From Rhodoferax sp. (GTDB lineage Bacteria; Pseudomonadota; Gammaproteobacteria; Burkholderiales; Burkholderiaceae_C), in the NCBI RefSeq assembly GCF_030697375.1, contig NZ_JAUYQD010000013.1, positions 1-64,000 of the forward strand: a stretch of 64,000 nucleotides of DNA. Reading direction: 5' to 3'. Positions 1-7,964 of the stretch are shown here, piece after piece (within the stretch, counting starts at the first letter, position 1; every line of letters begins with the position of its first letter). The notes under the pieces are model-generated. The model had not been told where the DNA came from, ran no database searches, and saw only the letters and a list, made by a program, of their open reading frames with translations. A program made the position numbers and the translations under genes.

Positions 1-58
1 GCCAGGCGGCAAATTCTTCCAAGCAGCGCTCAATGCGCTGGCGGTCTGTGTCTTTCAT
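1..58 (-). CDS. Partial hypothetical protein (N-terminus only)
   Basis: A reverse-strand frame opens with ATG at 58-56 and stays open to the window edge. It would begin MKDTDRQRIERCLEEFAAW. A weak purine-rich GAGGATG lies just upstream of the start. Only about 19 codons are visible, so no family can be assigned. The amphipathic, charged start looks like a real protein N-terminus, but a chance open frame is possible. Confidence 0.35.
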   Translation of the reverse strand, partial: MKDTDRQRIERCLEEFAAW

Positions 59-288
59 GTGTCCATCCTCGTCGTTGAAAACAACGAGCGTGGCAAATCC
101 GCTTCAACCTCGCAAGATGGCGCAGACCGGACGCTTACGATCAATCTGTTTCTTCCAGTAGCGTTACTCCGGGCGTTTCTGCTTCGTCATCGCCTAACTT
201 ATCAATCGACGCGGACCCACAACAGCAGGAGGCGGCTGCGCCGCTCATGTTGGTGGCCCGGGCATTTTTACGTTAGGGCGCTCCACCT
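59..288. other. Intergenic region without a recognised gene
   Basis: About 230 bases lie between the reverse-strand partial gene and the first forward gene. Reading frames crossing it are rich in Arg, Ser and Thr with no family resemblance and look like chance frames. Promoters for both flanking genes should lie here, but I see no convincing -35/-10 pair. Confidence 0.4.
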
Positions 289-810
289 ATGCGAAACCAG
301 TACCGCGTCACTAAGTACGACCCATCGCTGCGAGACAACGGCGGCGCCTTCACGGGTAAGGAATGGACATCGCGCTCCGATATCGGTCGCATGTTCGGCG
401 GCGCACTTCTTACGGAGGCTGAGTATCTGGGTGTTGAGGCCGCATATCTCTTCGCTGTCGAGGCATTCCTAAGCGAAGCCAAGGTTGAAGCGCTCACTCT
501 GTCTGGGCTGGAGAGCACCTCGTCTACCAAGCTTCCGCAGTTCGCGAAGAATGGGGCAACTCTCTCAGCTTCAGAATGCGTCAAGTTTGCATGCCTTGCT
601 CTTCGCGAAGAGGCTTGGGGCAAACTAATCGCACCCGGTCGCGCATACGTGCACTTTGGCTACGACTACTACATGTACTTCGGCCTTCCGTCGAAATGCC
701 TAGGTGCTGTTTCGGCAGTTCAAAAAAAAGGCTTGTTTGTCGAGCAGTTCAGATCCCCGTACCTCCGCCAGCTCCCTACCCTTCAGTCAAGAGGACGTTA
801 TGCAGCTTAA
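289..810 (+). CDS. Hypothetical protein, possible immunity-type small protein
   Basis: A 173-residue soluble protein with no signal peptide or membrane segment, rich in aromatic residues and with a Tyr-rich stretch near residues 124-130. I do not recognise a named domain. The start (MRNQYRVTKYDP) and the short downstream partner resemble orphan immunity-type genes found beside polymorphic toxin loci, but no toxin is in view, so that reading is speculative. Its last codons overlap the start of the next gene by 11 bp, implying co-transcription and translational coupling. Base composition here is visibly less GC-rich than in the catabolic and metabolic genes further on. Confidence 0.55.
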   Translation: MRNQYRVTKYDPSLRDNGGAFTGKEWTSRSDIGRMFGGALLTEAEYLGVEAAYLFAVEAFLSEAKVEALTLSGLESTSSTKLPQFAKNGATLSASECVKFACLALREEAWGKLIAPGRAYVHFGYDYYMYFGLPSKCLGAVSAVQKKGLFVEQFRSPYLRQLPTLQSRGRYAA

Positions 811-1198
811 ATCCGTTGCGTTCAGCGCCGCTGAAGAGGTGCACTGGGGCTCCGATATCGAGAGCGTTCATTTCGACGCAAATGGGCTGGTTGTGGTGGT
901 TGCGCGTGAACCTATGCCAGATGGCCAAGTACGAGGGCTGCAAGTCAAATTCGAGTCGGCGGATGCTTTCCGCTACCTAGACGAGGTGGAGATTGCTACA
1001 TATTGGATGTCAAAGGGTTTTGTTTCAGGGCACCATGTTTTGGAAATTTTGGAGGGAGGGTGGTCCGATGAGGAATCTTCAAGGAAGGGCTACAGCACTC
1101 AGCAACGTGGGTGGCTGGTTGTTACCGGCAATGGCTGTGTCAGTGTATTTTCTTCCGTTGAACCCGTTGTCGACCCCGTCGTGTATGTACCCGCATAA
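800..1198 (+). CDS. Hypothetical protein, coupled to the upstream gene
   Basis: A 132-residue acidic soluble protein starting MQLKSVAFSAAEEVHW. I chose ATG 800 because a GAGG motif sits a few bases upstream and because the longer in-frame version (from 704) would overlap the preceding gene by over 100 bp. No domain is recognised; alternating hydrophobic stretches (VVVVA, WLVVTG) suggest a mostly beta fold. It overlaps the upstream gene by 11 bp, so the two are probably made together and may form a functional pair. Function unknown. Confidence 0.55.
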   Translation: MQLKSVAFSAAEEVHWGSDIESVHFDANGLVVVVAREPMPDGQVRGLQVKFESADAFRYLDEVEIATYWMSKGFVSGHHVLEILEGGWSDEESSRKGYSTQQRGWLVVTGNGCVSVFSSVEPVVDPVVYVPA

Positions 1199-1256
1199 CA
1201 AGTTGCTCGTCACGGGCATGCAGCAGACTTTTTGCACAGTTTCGTTGAACTAATCA

Positions 1257-1643
1257 ATGAAAATCCTCACAGCTATTCTTGCTTTATTTGTTGGGTTTAA
1301 GGCCGTCGCGATAGAGTTTACAAACGGGTTCGCTCTTGAAACGAAAGAAGGAACTCACGTCGGATTCGTGCTCGGCTCGCCAAGCTTCAAGGTCAACGAT
1401 GGTGATTGCGTGTTCATGTTGCAGCCCACTACAGCCGAAGTTATCGAAACTCCACTTGGAATTATTATTTCCGAGCTTAAGGTCGCAGGAGAACACCCTT
1501 GGAAAAAAGGGAGTGGCGGTATCGTTGTACTGGCTGGAGAGCGCGCTCTTCTGACGATTCTGCACGACGGCTCGGTGTTGGACATGAACGGCAAGCAGAT
1601 TGGCAAGGCGAAGCCACTACCTATAAAAAATAGTGCCCAATAG
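1257..1643 (+). CDS. Hypothetical secreted or periplasmic protein
   Basis: A 128-residue protein whose first 18 or so residues (MKILTAILALFVGFKAVA) form a typical signal peptide with an A-x-A-like cleavage region. The mature part is small and rich in Gly, Val and Ile with repeated short beta-like segments. No lipobox cysteine is present. No family is recognised. It follows the pair at 289-1198 by about 58 bases and is probably in the same AT-richer island. It could be a periplasmic accessory or an orphan. Confidence 0.5.
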   Translation: MKILTAILALFVGFKAVAIEFTNGFALETKEGTHVGFVLGSPSFKVNDGDCVFMLQPTTAEVIETPLGIIISELKVAGEHPWKKGSGGIVVLAGERALLTILHDGSVLDMNGKQIGKAKPLPIKNSAQ

Positions 1644-1739
1644 TCCAATCAATCGGACTACCTCCGCGTCGCACGCTTAAGCATCCGGCTATTTCCAACG
1701 TTCGAGCAAAAATCATCACCCCCTGGGAGTCAGAACACA

Positions 1740-2492
1740 ATGCAAATCCAAGCCAACGAAGTCGACTTGCAAACACCCACCGGGCCTATGCGCTGTTATG
1801 TATACCGCCCCAAAGATACCGACCAAAGTGTTGGAAAAAAATTCCCGGCTCTGATTCTCTACTCCGAAATTTTCCAGCAAACCGCACCGATTCGCCGCAG
1901 CGCGCAAATGATGGCGGGGCATGGTTTTATCGTGGTTGTGCCGGAGGTGTTTCATGAACTCAACCCCATCGGCACCGTCCTCGGCTACGACGATGCGGGC
2001 CGTGACAAAGGCAATGCGGACAAAGTGGCGAAGTCTTTGGAAGCGCACGACAGTGACGCACAAACCATCGTCGAGTACGTGGCAACCTTGGATTGTTACT
2101 CCGGCAGGATCGGTGCCATGGGTTTCTGCCTGGGCGGTGGCCTGGCCTACCGTGCCGCGCTCAACCCCGCCATTTCGGCCACTTCTTGCTTTTACGCCAC
2201 CGACATTCACTCCGGCTTAACACCGTCCAATCCCGGCAATGACAGCCTCTCGCGCACTGGCGAGATCCAGGGCGAATTGCAAATGGTCTGGGGCAAACAA
2301 GACCCGCATATTCCCGCCGAGGGCCGTGCCTTGGTCTACAAGAAGCTGGCAGAAGAGGGCGTCAATTTCACCTGGCACGAATTCAACGGCGTGCACGCGT
2401 TTATGCGCGACGAGGGGGAACGGTACGACGCTGAACTGCAGTTGCTGGGCTACCAACTGGCCATTGGAATGTTCAGGCGCGTTTTGTATTAA
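1740..2492 (+). CDS. Dienelactone hydrolase family protein
   Basis: A 250-residue alpha/beta hydrolase of the dienelactone hydrolase (carboxymethylenebutenolidase) family. The nucleophile elbow is G-F-C-L-G-G with Cys130 as nucleophile; Asp188 (in KQDPHIP) and His219 (in GVHAF) complete a Cys-Asp-His triad, and the 31-residue Asp-His spacing is as in Pseudomonas DLH. Family members hydrolyse dienelactone to maleylacetate in chloroaromatic breakdown, but many homologues act on unknown esters. No catechol-pathway genes are nearby, so the substrate here is uncertain. The protein lacks a signal peptide and is cytoplasmic. It converges on the chemoreceptor, whose stop lies 6 bases beyond its own. 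Confidence 0.85.
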   Translation: MQIQANEVDLQTPTGPMRCYVYRPKDTDQSVGKKFPALILYSEIFQQTAPIRRSAQMMAGHGFIVVVPEVFHELNPIGTVLGYDDAGRDKGNADKVAKSLEAHDSDAQTIVEYVATLDCYSGRIGAMGFCLGGGLAYRAALNPAISATSCFYATDIHSGLTPSNPGNDSLSRTGEIQGELQMVWGKQDPHIPAEGRALVYKKLAEEGVNFTWHEFNGVHAFMRDEGERYDAELQLLGYQLAIGMFRRVLY

Positions 2493-2498
2493 CCCGCA

Positions 2499-4223
2499 TC
2501 ACCCCGGCATGCTGGCGTGGATGGGAAATATGTTTCGTCCCCGCCCCTGGCGATTCACCTCTTTGGCTTGGAAAGTGCCAGCGTAGCCTGCTTCTTGGAC
2601 GAGGGTTTGGTCATCCACCCTGTTGAGCGCATGCACGGTGTCAAAGGTATTCGGCGTTGTAAACGCCTCGTCGTGTTCCACGTTCAACTGAAAAACGCTG
2701 ACCACCTCGGCCAGGTTTTCGGCCTGGTCCTGCAAGGACGCGGCGGCCGCTGAGGCTTCTTCCACCAGGGCTGCATTTTGCTGGGTGACTTCGTCCATCT
2801 GGGTGATGGCCTGGTTGACTTGCCCGATGCCTGCAGTCTGCTCCCGGCTGGCCGCCGTGATCTCGGCCATGATGCAGGTGACCCGCTCGATGCTGCTCAC
2901 CATCTCGCCCATGGTGGCGCCGGCCTGCTGGACCAACTGGGTGCCGGTGCTGACTTGGTGCACGGAGTCCTCAATCAGGGCCTTGATTTCCTTGGCGGCG
3001 CCGGCCGAGCGTTTGGCCAGATGGCGCACCTCGGCGGCGACCACGGCAAAGCCGCGGCCCTGCTCACCCGCACGGGCAGCTTCCACGGCGGCGTTCAGCG
3101 CCAAAATATTGGTTTGGAAGGCGATGCCGTCGATGACACCAATGATGTCGGCAATCTTCTGGGAAGAGGTGTTGATGGAACCCATCGTATCGACCACTTG
3201 CAACACCACGGCGCGCCCTTTTTGCGCCACCGCCGAGGCCGACTCCGCCAATTGGTTGGCCTGGTAGGCGTGATCTGCATTTTGTTGGACGGTGGATGTC
3301 AGCTCGTCCATGGACGCGGCGGTTTGCTCCAGCGAGCTGGCCTGGTGTTCGGTTCGGGCCGAGAGGTCCAGATTGCCCGACGCAATCTGTGCGGACGCGG
3401 TTGCAATGGTGTCGGTGCCGACGCGGACTTCGTTGACGATGTTGGCCAGGCTGCGGTTCATGCCCTGGAGTGCTTGCAGCAACTGGCCGGTCTCGTCGTG
3501 TGCGGTGGTGTGGATGCGGCTGGTCAAATTGCCTGCGGCAACGCGTTGGGCAATCTTCACCGCCTCATTCAGGGGGCCGGTGATGCTGCGCGTGATTTGG
3601 TGCGACAGCACCACCCCCAGGCCCAAGGCGATCAGGCCGATGAGCGACAGCAAATACATCAGGCGCTGGCCTGACGCCACGGCTGCGTCGATGAGTTGGT
3701 TTTCTTCGGCTTTTTGGAGGTCCACCAGCGCATTGATTTCCACCAGGACTTGCCGGTAAATGGGGTCGATGCGGGTGGAGATCAGCTTGGCCACGGCCTC
3801 GGGGTTGAAGGCCAGTGCCTGGGAAATCGCGTCGGAGGTGGGGCCTTCCAGTTCGCGGTTCAGGCGTTCGATGTTTGCAAAAATGAGCCGACCCTCATCC
3901 GAGACACCCATGGCCATCAATTGGTCGCGTGCCTGTGCGAATTTTTTGCGCTGTACCTTGAGCCGCTCTTCTTCTTGGTTCATGGCTGCCACGTCGGTGT
4001 GCAGGCCAATGCTGCGAATGGCCACCACGCCTTCCAGTTGTGCGCCTTTCATGGTGGTGGTCAGTTCCACCTTGGCGCTTGCAACTTTGAGTCCATCGAT
4101 GAGCCTGTCACGGTTCTCAATGCCGATGATGTTGTCGGTGACCAGCACGGCCACCAGCAGGGCCAATACGGTGCCAAACCCCAGCCGCAAGCGGGTGCCG
4201 ATGCGAACGCTACGCAAGTTCAT
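2499..4223 (-). CDS. Methyl-accepting chemotaxis protein
   Basis: A 574-residue transmembrane chemoreceptor. It has an N-terminal membrane helix (about 12-30), a four-helix-bundle periplasmic sensor (about 35-185), a second membrane helix (about 188-208), a HAMP domain, and a long cytoplasmic signalling domain with the conserved hairpin tip IAFQTNILALNAAVEAARAG. It relays ligand information to CheA/CheW. No C-terminal CheR-binding pentapeptide is present. The start lies only 7 bp after the stop of the Cache gene, so the two form an operon and the secreted Cache protein may deliver or sense its ligand. Confidence 0.93.
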   Translation of the reverse strand: MNLRSVRIGTRLRLGFGTVLALLVAVLVTDNIIGIENRDRLIDGLKVASAKVELTTTMKGAQLEGVVAIRSIGLHTDVAAMNQEEERLKVQRKKFAQARDQLMAMGVSDEGRLIFANIERLNRELEGPTSDAISQALAFNPEAVAKLISTRIDPIYRQVLVEINALVDLQKAEENQLIDAAVASGQRLMYLLSLIGLIALGLGVVLSHQITRSITGPLNEAVKIAQRVAAGNLTSRIHTTAHDETGQLLQALQGMNRSLANIVNEVRVGTDTIATASAQIASGNLDLSARTEHQASSLEQTAASMDELTSTVQQNADHAYQANQLAESASAVAQKGRAVVLQVVDTMGSINTSSQKIADIIGVIDGIAFQTNILALNAAVEAARAGEQGRGFAVVAAEVRHLAKRSAGAAKEIKALIEDSVHQVSTGTQLVQQAGATMGEMVSSIERVTCIMAEITAASREQTAGIGQVNQAITQMDEVTQQNAALVEEASAAAASLQDQAENLAEVVSVFQLNVEHDEAFTTPNTFDTVHALNRVDDQTLVQEAGYAGTFQAKEVNRQGRGRNIFPIHASMPG

Positions 4224-4230
4224 GATGGCC

Positions 4231-4689
4231 TCACTTGTAGATGCCCACGCCGATCAGCAAATCGTCCACTTTTTCGACATAGGTTGACTTTTGCTCGACC
4301 GCCTTGGTGACGGTGTTGGGCCAGATGTAGTCCACCCAGCCATGGCCCTTGTCTTTGGCCACTTCAATAAAACGCTTGACGATAAAGACGCCGTTGGCAT
4401 CCTTGATTTCGAGCAGGTTTTTCCCGATCAGCTTGGGGTTGCCACCATGCGCTTTGTTGAGGCCGTCCATGTCATAGACCATGACATACAAATCACCCTT
4501 GATGAATTTGCCCTCGGGGTTGCTGAATTCCGCAAAGGCCTTGTCTTTGCCGTTTTTCTTTAAAAACTCAACGCTTTTTTTCACCATGGTGACTGCTTCG
4601 TCGGCGGTCCCTTTTTCGGCCGCGGATGCTGCGGCGACCAGGCTCAATGCCATCAGACAAAAGGCCATTTTTTTGATGAGTGCCCACAT
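4231..4689 (-). CDS. Secreted Cache-domain sensor protein
   Basis: A 152-residue protein with a clear signal peptide (about residues 1-23, ending AASA-A) followed by a single Cache domain. The characteristic segment has DLYVMVYDMDGLNKAHG, then NLLEIKDANG and GWVDYIWPN, as in small single-Cache proteins that bind carboxylates or other small molecules. No membrane anchor or output domain follows, so it is a free periplasmic module. Its stop lies 7 bp before the start of the chemoreceptor on the same strand, suggesting it works with that receptor. The link is inferred from context only. Confidence 0.8.
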   Translation of the reverse strand: MWALIKKMAFCLMALSLVAAASAAEKGTADEAVTMVKKSVEFLKKNGKDKAFAEFSNPEGKFIKGDLYVMVYDMDGLNKAHGGNPKLIGKNLLEIKDANGVFIVKRFIEVAKDKGHGWVDYIWPNTVTKAVEQKSTYVEKVDDLLIGVGIYK

Positions 4690-4906
4690 ACGAAACCTCC
4701 CGTTGGTGATTAAAAAAATATTGCGCCATTGTTGCGATGCAACATGACGAGGCCGTTACAAAACTCCTTCTGGCACGGTGTGCCGCGTCTGCAAATACTG
4801 GTTTCACGCCATTACGCAATATCCGGGCCAAGCCAATACCCCTGGTGGCGACCCCATGCCGTGCTGCACTGCACCAATAACGTGAGGGGTGTGGGCGTTT
4901 GTGGGG
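4690..4906. promoter_or_regulatory. Upstream region of the Cache-chemoreceptor operon with small palindrome
   Basis: This gap between the Cache gene start and the stop of the GH3 gene contains a short perfect inverted repeat at 4730-4744, tgttgc-gat-gcaaca, about 40 bp upstream of the Cache gene ATG, next to an A-rich tract at 4712-4718. It could be an operator for the chemotaxis operon. A strong SD-like GGGAGG lies just upstream of the Cache start. The remainder, 4750-4906, shows nothing recognisable. Confidence 0.35.
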
Positions 4907-6271
4907 CTATTGCGAGGAAACGGTGCGCATCTCTGCGTCGGCAGGGTGCCGGCTGTCTGCTATACGGGGAGTGGCCATGGCCCGCAAGGAGTCCTGCAGT
5001 TTGTGCAAGCGCCGCTGGCTTGCGTTCAGCGGCAGGGTGTGAAGCCGCCCCTGGCGCTGGGCCTGCAGCAGGCAGTGCATCACCTCGTAGTACTGGTCGG
5101 TGTCATAGGACACCAGCAAGAGGTCCACACCGGCGTTGATCGCATCCACCCCTGCGGCACACAGCCCGTGCTGCACTACGGGCGCCATGGCCAGGTCATC
5201 CGTCACCAGAATGCCATCGTGCCCCCAGCGCTCCCGCACAATGCCCTGCACCACTTTGTAGGACAGCGAGGCCGGTTGGCTGGTGTCCACCGCGCTCAGG
5301 GTGGCGTGCCCGACCATCAGCAGCGACTGGGTCGCACGCAGGCCTTCGCGAAAGGGAATCCAGTCGCTGGTTTCCAGCTCCCCTTCGCTGGCGGCCAGCG
5401 GTGCGGAAAACAGGTGGGTGTCCTGCGTGACCCGCCCCAAGCCGGGAAAGTGTTTGAGCGTGGCGTGCACGCCTTGCGCCTCCAGGCCATGGGCATAGCC
5501 CACCACGGCGGCGCGCACCCGCTGCGGGTCGGCATCGATGGCGCGGCGCTCGATCAGGCTGCGAAAATCCAGGCGGTGGTGTGTGTTGGGCATGGACAGA
5601 TCGGCCAGCGGTGCAAAGTTGATGTTCACCCCCAGCGCCGCCAGCTCCTGCCCGTGTTGTGCGCCATAGGCGAACGCCAGGGTTTCAATGGCCTCCTGCG
5701 GTGCGCCCGCAATCACCTCGGCCAAGGGGGCCAGCCGGGGTAGTGGTGGCGACATGCGCGAGACCAGGCCGCCTTCCTGGTCGGTGCTGACGATCAGGGG
5801 CGCAAGGCCGGCGATTTGGCGCAGACTCTGCAGCTCGGCAATGGCCACACGGATGGCCGCGGCGCTGCGGCCTTGGACGTTGTTTGCGCCTATGAAGATG
5901 CCGCCCACCAAGCCCCTTTGCACCAGCACCTTCAGTTGTGGAAGGTCGTTGTAGCCAACGATGAGGTGCGCACCCAGCGCCTGAGTTTCCGCATCTGTGA
6001 CCGACAGCACCTGGTACTGGTGCCAGCGAAAGCTGGCTTCCCGTTCGCAGGCCAAGCCCAGCACGGTCAGCCACAGCGCAAGCAAGAGCCGCCGCTGGCC
6101 TGGCGGCACGGCGAAGCGTCGCCACTGCCAGCACAGCAGGCACAAGGCGGCCATGCTGGCGATCAGCAGCCCAGGCATGGCCACCGGCCGCCACTGCAGC
6201 AGCAGTGGATGGCGGACCAGCCAGGCCAGCGGCAAGGCCAGGGCGCCGCCACCCCACAGCACCAGGCTCAT
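4907..6271 (-). CDS. Membrane-anchored glycoside hydrolase family 3 (NagZ-like beta-N-acetylhexosaminidase)
   Basis: A 454-residue protein with about three N-terminal membrane helices (roughly residues 1-20, 30-50 and 60-75) followed by a GH3 catalytic domain. The domain shows the substrate motif STDQEGGLVSR, the NagZ-type KHFPGLG motif (Lys273-His274) with a nearby D-T-H, and the Asp pair at 358-359 in VTDDLAM that carries the GH3 nucleophile. Family members remove N-acetylglucosamine from anhydro-muropeptides during wall recycling; classical NagZ is cytoplasmic and has no membrane anchor. Its ATG overlaps the creD stop by 4 bp, so it is part of the cre operon and probably under CreB control. 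HFPGLG in place of the usual HFPGHG is a small deviation. Confidence 0.85.
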   Translation of the reverse strand: MSLVLWGGGALALPLAWLVRHPLLLQWRPVAMPGLLIASMAALCLLCWQWRRFAVPPGQRRLLLALWLTVLGLACEREASFRWHQYQVLSVTDAETQALGAHLIVGYNDLPQLKVLVQRGLVGGIFIGANNVQGRSAAAIRVAIAELQSLRQIAGLAPLIVSTDQEGGLVSRMSPPLPRLAPLAEVIAGAPQEAIETLAFAYGAQHGQELAALGVNINFAPLADLSMPNTHHRLDFRSLIERRAIDADPQRVRAAVVGYAHGLEAQGVHATLKHFPGLGRVTQDTHLFSAPLAASEGELETSDWIPFREGLRATQSLLMVGHATLSAVDTSQPASLSYKVVQGIVRERWGHDGILVTDDLAMAPVVQHGLCAAGVDAINAGVDLLLVSYDTDQYYEVMHCLLQAQRQGRLHTLPLNASQRRLHKLQDSLRAMATPRIADSRHPADAEMRTVSSQ

Positions 6272-7614
6272 GGGGCCACGTCCGTAGCCACATGCTGCGC
6301 AGGTTTACCCAGCCCGTACCAGTCGATGCGCCGGGTTCCCAGCATCAGGCCCGCCAGTGCGACGAACAGCAGCAGCGAGCCCAGCAACAGGGCGTTCTGC
6401 TCGGAGCGCAGGATGCCAAACAAGGCTGCGTACAAAATGGACAGGCCCGCACTGAAGCCCAGTCCCCGGTGCCAGCCGTGCAGGATGGACGCCAGATAGA
6501 TGCCGATCAGCAGGATGGACGCTGCAGCTGCCGCCAGATAGGCCAGCGCAAAGCTAATGTGCTCCGACAGGCTGGTCAGCAGCAAGAAGAACACCGCCTG
6601 GGCCAGGCCCACCAGGAAGTACTGGATGGGGTGGATCGGCAAGGTTTTCAGATGCTCAAACATGAAGAAGGCGGTGAACGACAGCACCACAAACAACACG
6701 CCGTATTTCACGGCACGCAGCGCTTGCCGGTACACATCCACCGGGTCAATCAAGCGCACCTGAAAACCCTGTGCCTCGCCGTTGATCTTGGCGCCTTCCG
6801 CACCTGAGGCCAGTCCGGTGGTGCTCCAACGCGCCGTGAAGCCGTCTTTGCCGGTCTCGCGGCTGCGGGGCAAAAAGTCGCCACCAAAGCTGGGGTGGGG
6901 CCAGTTGCCACGCAGCTCCGCCGTGGAGACCTCACCCAATGGCACAAAGCCCAGGGAGCCCGTTCCCGCCAAGCGCAGGTCGATGCGAAAGGGCAGGCTG
7001 ACCGGCTTGCCATCGAGCACGGTGTCCGAGACGCCGTGGAATCCGCTTTCCATGCCGTGGATGTGGGCTGCGCGGCGCAAGTCCAGCACCTTGCCCGCCA
7101 GCTCCATCTTGGGGGCGCCGGTGATGCCGCGTGGATCGGCGATGCCTACCGCCAGAGTGGGCATGCCCCAACTCAATTGCGCATTGGGCCCCAGCGGCGG
7201 GAGCGCCGCCACGCTGGGTGCATCAAAACTGCCGGTGATGTTGCCTTGCAGTTCGTAGACGGCAGTGGCATGCAGGCCATAGGCCCGCTTCTCCACGGCC
7301 AGGGCGCCGTCCAGATGCAGTACCCGTGGCACCACCGAGAGAATGTGGGTGCGTTTGCTGCGCACCCACTTTTTCTTGGGCTCGCCGTTGCTCTCGTAAC
7401 TCTTCTCGTCGTCATACTCTTCCTCCACCCGCACGGTGAGCACCGGGCCCACGATGGACTGTTCACCGGCGGTGCTGGCGGCAATGGCGTGGATCGCCTC
7501 AGCGCGATGCATCGTGCGCTCGTCGATGGTGCGCTCGATCATGGCCAGCGGAATCAGCAACAAGGCGGCTATCAGCGCCAACAAGGCGCACTTCAAAAGC
7601 AAGGGATTTTTCAT
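6268..7614 (-). CDS. creD: Cell envelope integrity inner-membrane protein CreD
   Basis: A 448-residue integral membrane protein. A signal-anchor helix (about 8-27) is followed by a large periplasmic domain (about 30-310) and then five or six close-packed helices in the last 140 residues, the layout of CreD. CreD is the classic target of the CreBC two-component system and is linked to envelope stress and beta-lactam or colicin tolerance. A CreB-type tag lies about 80 bp upstream (7695-7710), so it appears to have its own promoter. It overlaps the downstream GH3 gene by 4 bp. In the usual creBCD order it would directly follow creC; here a retron on the opposite strand lies between them. Confidence 0.93.
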   Translation of the reverse strand: MKNPLLLKCALLALIAALLLIPLAMIERTIDERTMHRAEAIHAIAASTAGEQSIVGPVLTVRVEEEYDDEKSYESNGEPKKKWVRSKRTHILSVVPRVLHLDGALAVEKRAYGLHATAVYELQGNITGSFDAPSVAALPPLGPNAQLSWGMPTLAVGIADPRGITGAPKMELAGKVLDLRRAAHIHGMESGFHGVSDTVLDGKPVSLPFRIDLRLAGTGSLGFVPLGEVSTAELRGNWPHPSFGGDFLPRSRETGKDGFTARWSTTGLASGAEGAKINGEAQGFQVRLIDPVDVYRQALRAVKYGVLFVVLSFTAFFMFEHLKTLPIHPIQYFLVGLAQAVFFLLLTSLSEHISFALAYLAAAAASILLIGIYLASILHGWHRGLGFSAGLSILYAALFGILRSEQNALLLGSLLLFVALAGLMLGTRRIDWYGLGKPAQHVATDVAP

Positions 7615-7661
7615 TCATCTTCTCCGGGGTTGGGGTTCGATGGCGAGTATCAAAACCCCCG

Positions 7662-7710
7662 GTGAAGCGCCTATGCAGGCTGTGTGCGCGCTGTGTGAAG
7701 CGACGGTGAA
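7662..7710 (-). promoter_or_regulatory. Predicted CreB-binding site (cre-tag) upstream of creD
   Basis: Read on the minus strand, 7710-7695 is TTCAC-cgtcgc-TTCAC, an exact match to the known cre-tag TTCAC-N6-TTCAC bound by CreB and its relative BlrA. A third half-site (GTGAAGCG on the plus strand, 7662-7669) is spaced 33 bp from the matching GTGAAGCG at 7695-7702, about three helical turns. The sites precede the creD start at 7614. This predicts direct CreB activation of creD and the NagZ-like gene. Confidence 0.75.
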
Positions 7711-7762
7711 GACAGGCCTCCTTCGGGCGGCTCCGCTGCCCGTTTGTGCACGGGGCTTGCCA

Positions 7763-7768
7763 TAGAAT
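7763..7768 (+). promoter_or_regulatory. Candidate -10 element of the retron
   Basis: TAGAAT (one mismatch to TATAAT) would place a transcript start near 7775, which is where the extended a1 arm of the retron RNA begins. The -35 region about 17 bp upstream is weak. The position fits the expected 5' end of the non-coding RNA, but no strong -35 match supports it. Confidence 0.35.
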
Positions 7769-7774
7769 CACTGC

Positions 7775-7941
7775 GGCGCCAGCGCGCCAAGTGTCGCGAG
7801 CCCAGAGCGATTGCTTACTCTGGCTTGCACTGTGGGGTACCCCCATGGTTGTTATCTGCTGAGCCATCTCGGTGCGTGCGCCGCATGCGCATTCTGCGCA
7901 GTTTGCGCACGCTGGACCTGCTGGTTGGCGCGCTGGTTGCC
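7775..7941 (+). ncRNA. Predicted retron non-coding RNA (msr-msd)
   Basis: A 12-bp perfect inverted repeat, ccagcgcgccaa (7779-7790) and ttggcgcgctgg (7925-7936), extendable by about four pairs with one bulge, fits the a1/a2 stem of a retron. It encloses about 134 nt. Inside are an msr-like hairpin (7796-7807 with 7818-7828, 10-nt loop), a smaller hairpin (7831-7836 with 7842-7847), and a long msd-like hairpin with an 8-bp outer stem (7874-7881 with 7905-7912) and 6-bp inner stem (7886-7891 with 7895-7900). The reverse transcriptase ATG follows 28 bp after the a2 core. The branching G is expected just after a1 (for example G7791), which is inferred. Pairings were found by eye. Confidence 0.75.
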
Positions 7942-7964
7942 ACCTTATTTTTCTCACATTGGAC

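Noticed and set aside
7723..7741. Hairpin before the retron RNA as part of the retron
   Set aside because: The stem (cgggcggc / gctgcccg) lies outside the a1/a2 boundaries and upstream of the candidate -10 element. It may be a remnant of the cre intergenic region.
7872..7964. N-terminal extension of the reverse transcriptase from an upstream in-frame start
   Set aside because: This stretch coincides with the msd hairpin and a2 arm of the predicted retron RNA and gives a low-complexity His/Ala-rich peptide. ATG 7965, just after a2, is the expected start.
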